Source: a bacterium
GTDB taxonomy: Bacteria; Latescibacterota; UBA2968; UBA8231
Reading direction: 5' to 3'
Assembly: GCA_027593305.1 (NCBI GenBank)
Contig: JAQCJA010000284.1
Coordinates: 1 to 6,373 of the forward strand
DNA length: 6,373 nt
Each line of letters starts with the position of its first letter. Position 1 is the stretch's first letter. The notes beneath the pieces were generated by a model. The model had not been told where the DNA came from and did no database searches. It saw only the letters and a program-made list of their open reading frames with translations. A program made the translations under genes and the position numbers. Below are positions 6,260 to 6,373 of the stretch, in pieces.

Positions 6260-6282
6260 GCTGTAACTGCAATCAGCACAAA

Positions 6283-6320
6283 AAAAGAGGGGCTCGCGCC
6301 GTAGCGCGAGTCCCTCTTTT
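6283..6320. terminator. Strong, probably bidirectional terminator after ahcY
   Basis: A 17-base-pair stem with a CGTA tetraloop (6300-6303): 6283-6299 pairs with 6304-6320, with one G-U pair (6292/6311). The outer part is A-rich on the left and T-rich on the right, so either strand gives a hairpin followed by a U-run. It starts 24 bases after the ahcY stop. Its symmetry fits termination between two convergent genes. Confidence 0.9.
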
Positions 6321-6334
6321 CGTGGTCAGCCAAC

Positions 6335-6373
6335 TCACTGGAATGCCGGGTTAAGGTTGTCGAAGCTCCATAT
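6335..6373 (-). CDS. Possible C-terminal end of a convergent gene (12 codons plus stop)
   Basis: Read on the minus strand from the right edge, one frame gives IWSFDNLNPAFQ then TGA at 6337-6335. Two things support a real gene end: the composition is protein-like, and a symmetrical terminator lies just beyond it at the spacing expected for a gene end. The fragment is too short to assign a family, and another minus-strand frame is also open here, so this is tentative. Confidence 0.3.
   Translation of the reverse strand: MWSFDNLNPAFQ

Overview
The window is GC-rich, densely coding bacterial DNA, probably from a proteobacterium or a similar environmental lineage. The taxon cannot be fixed from sequence alone. 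The best lineage clue is an S-adenosylhomocysteine hydrolase of the short form, without the roughly 40-residue insert seen in many proteobacterial homologues. No mobile element, CRISPR array, tRNA or rRNA was seen.

Layout. On the minus strand, a sialidase-like (Asp-box, beta-propeller) gene starts at 1006 and runs off the left edge. Diverging from it is a tightly packed plus-strand set: a phytanoyl-CoA dioxygenase-like Fe(II)/2-oxoglutarate oxygenase (1083-1925), an LDH2/MDH2-type NAD(P)-dependent oxidoreductase (1925-2995, 1-base overlap) and a NYN-domain protein with a C-terminal OST-HTH/LOTUS-like domain (2988-3803, 8-base overlap). A strong hairpin terminator (3833-3868) closes this set. 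The overlaps imply co-transcription and translational coupling. The first two genes, with the divergent sialidase-like gene, look like an uncharacterised small-molecule or sugar-acid catabolic module. The NYN-LOTUS gene is an RNA-biology type protein in unexpected company.

The second unit begins with an AT-rich promoter region holding a perfect inverted repeat (ATATCAA-N6-TTGATAT, 3897-3916). An ArsR-type winged-helix protein fused to a class I SAM-dependent methyltransferase domain follows (3954-4991), and then ahcY (4892-6259). These two genes overlap out of frame by 100 bases. The arrangement suggests a methyl-cycle unit in which a regulator able to sense SAM or SAH through its own methyltransferase-like domain controls SAH hydrolase, probably by binding the inverted repeat. 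A symmetrical, probably bidirectional terminator (6283-6320) follows ahcY. Beyond it lies what may be the last 12 codons of a convergent minus-strand gene.

The most interesting points are the ArsR-methyltransferase/operator/ahcY unit with its unusual 100-base overlap, and the NYN-LOTUS gene translationally coupled to two metabolic oxidoreductases.
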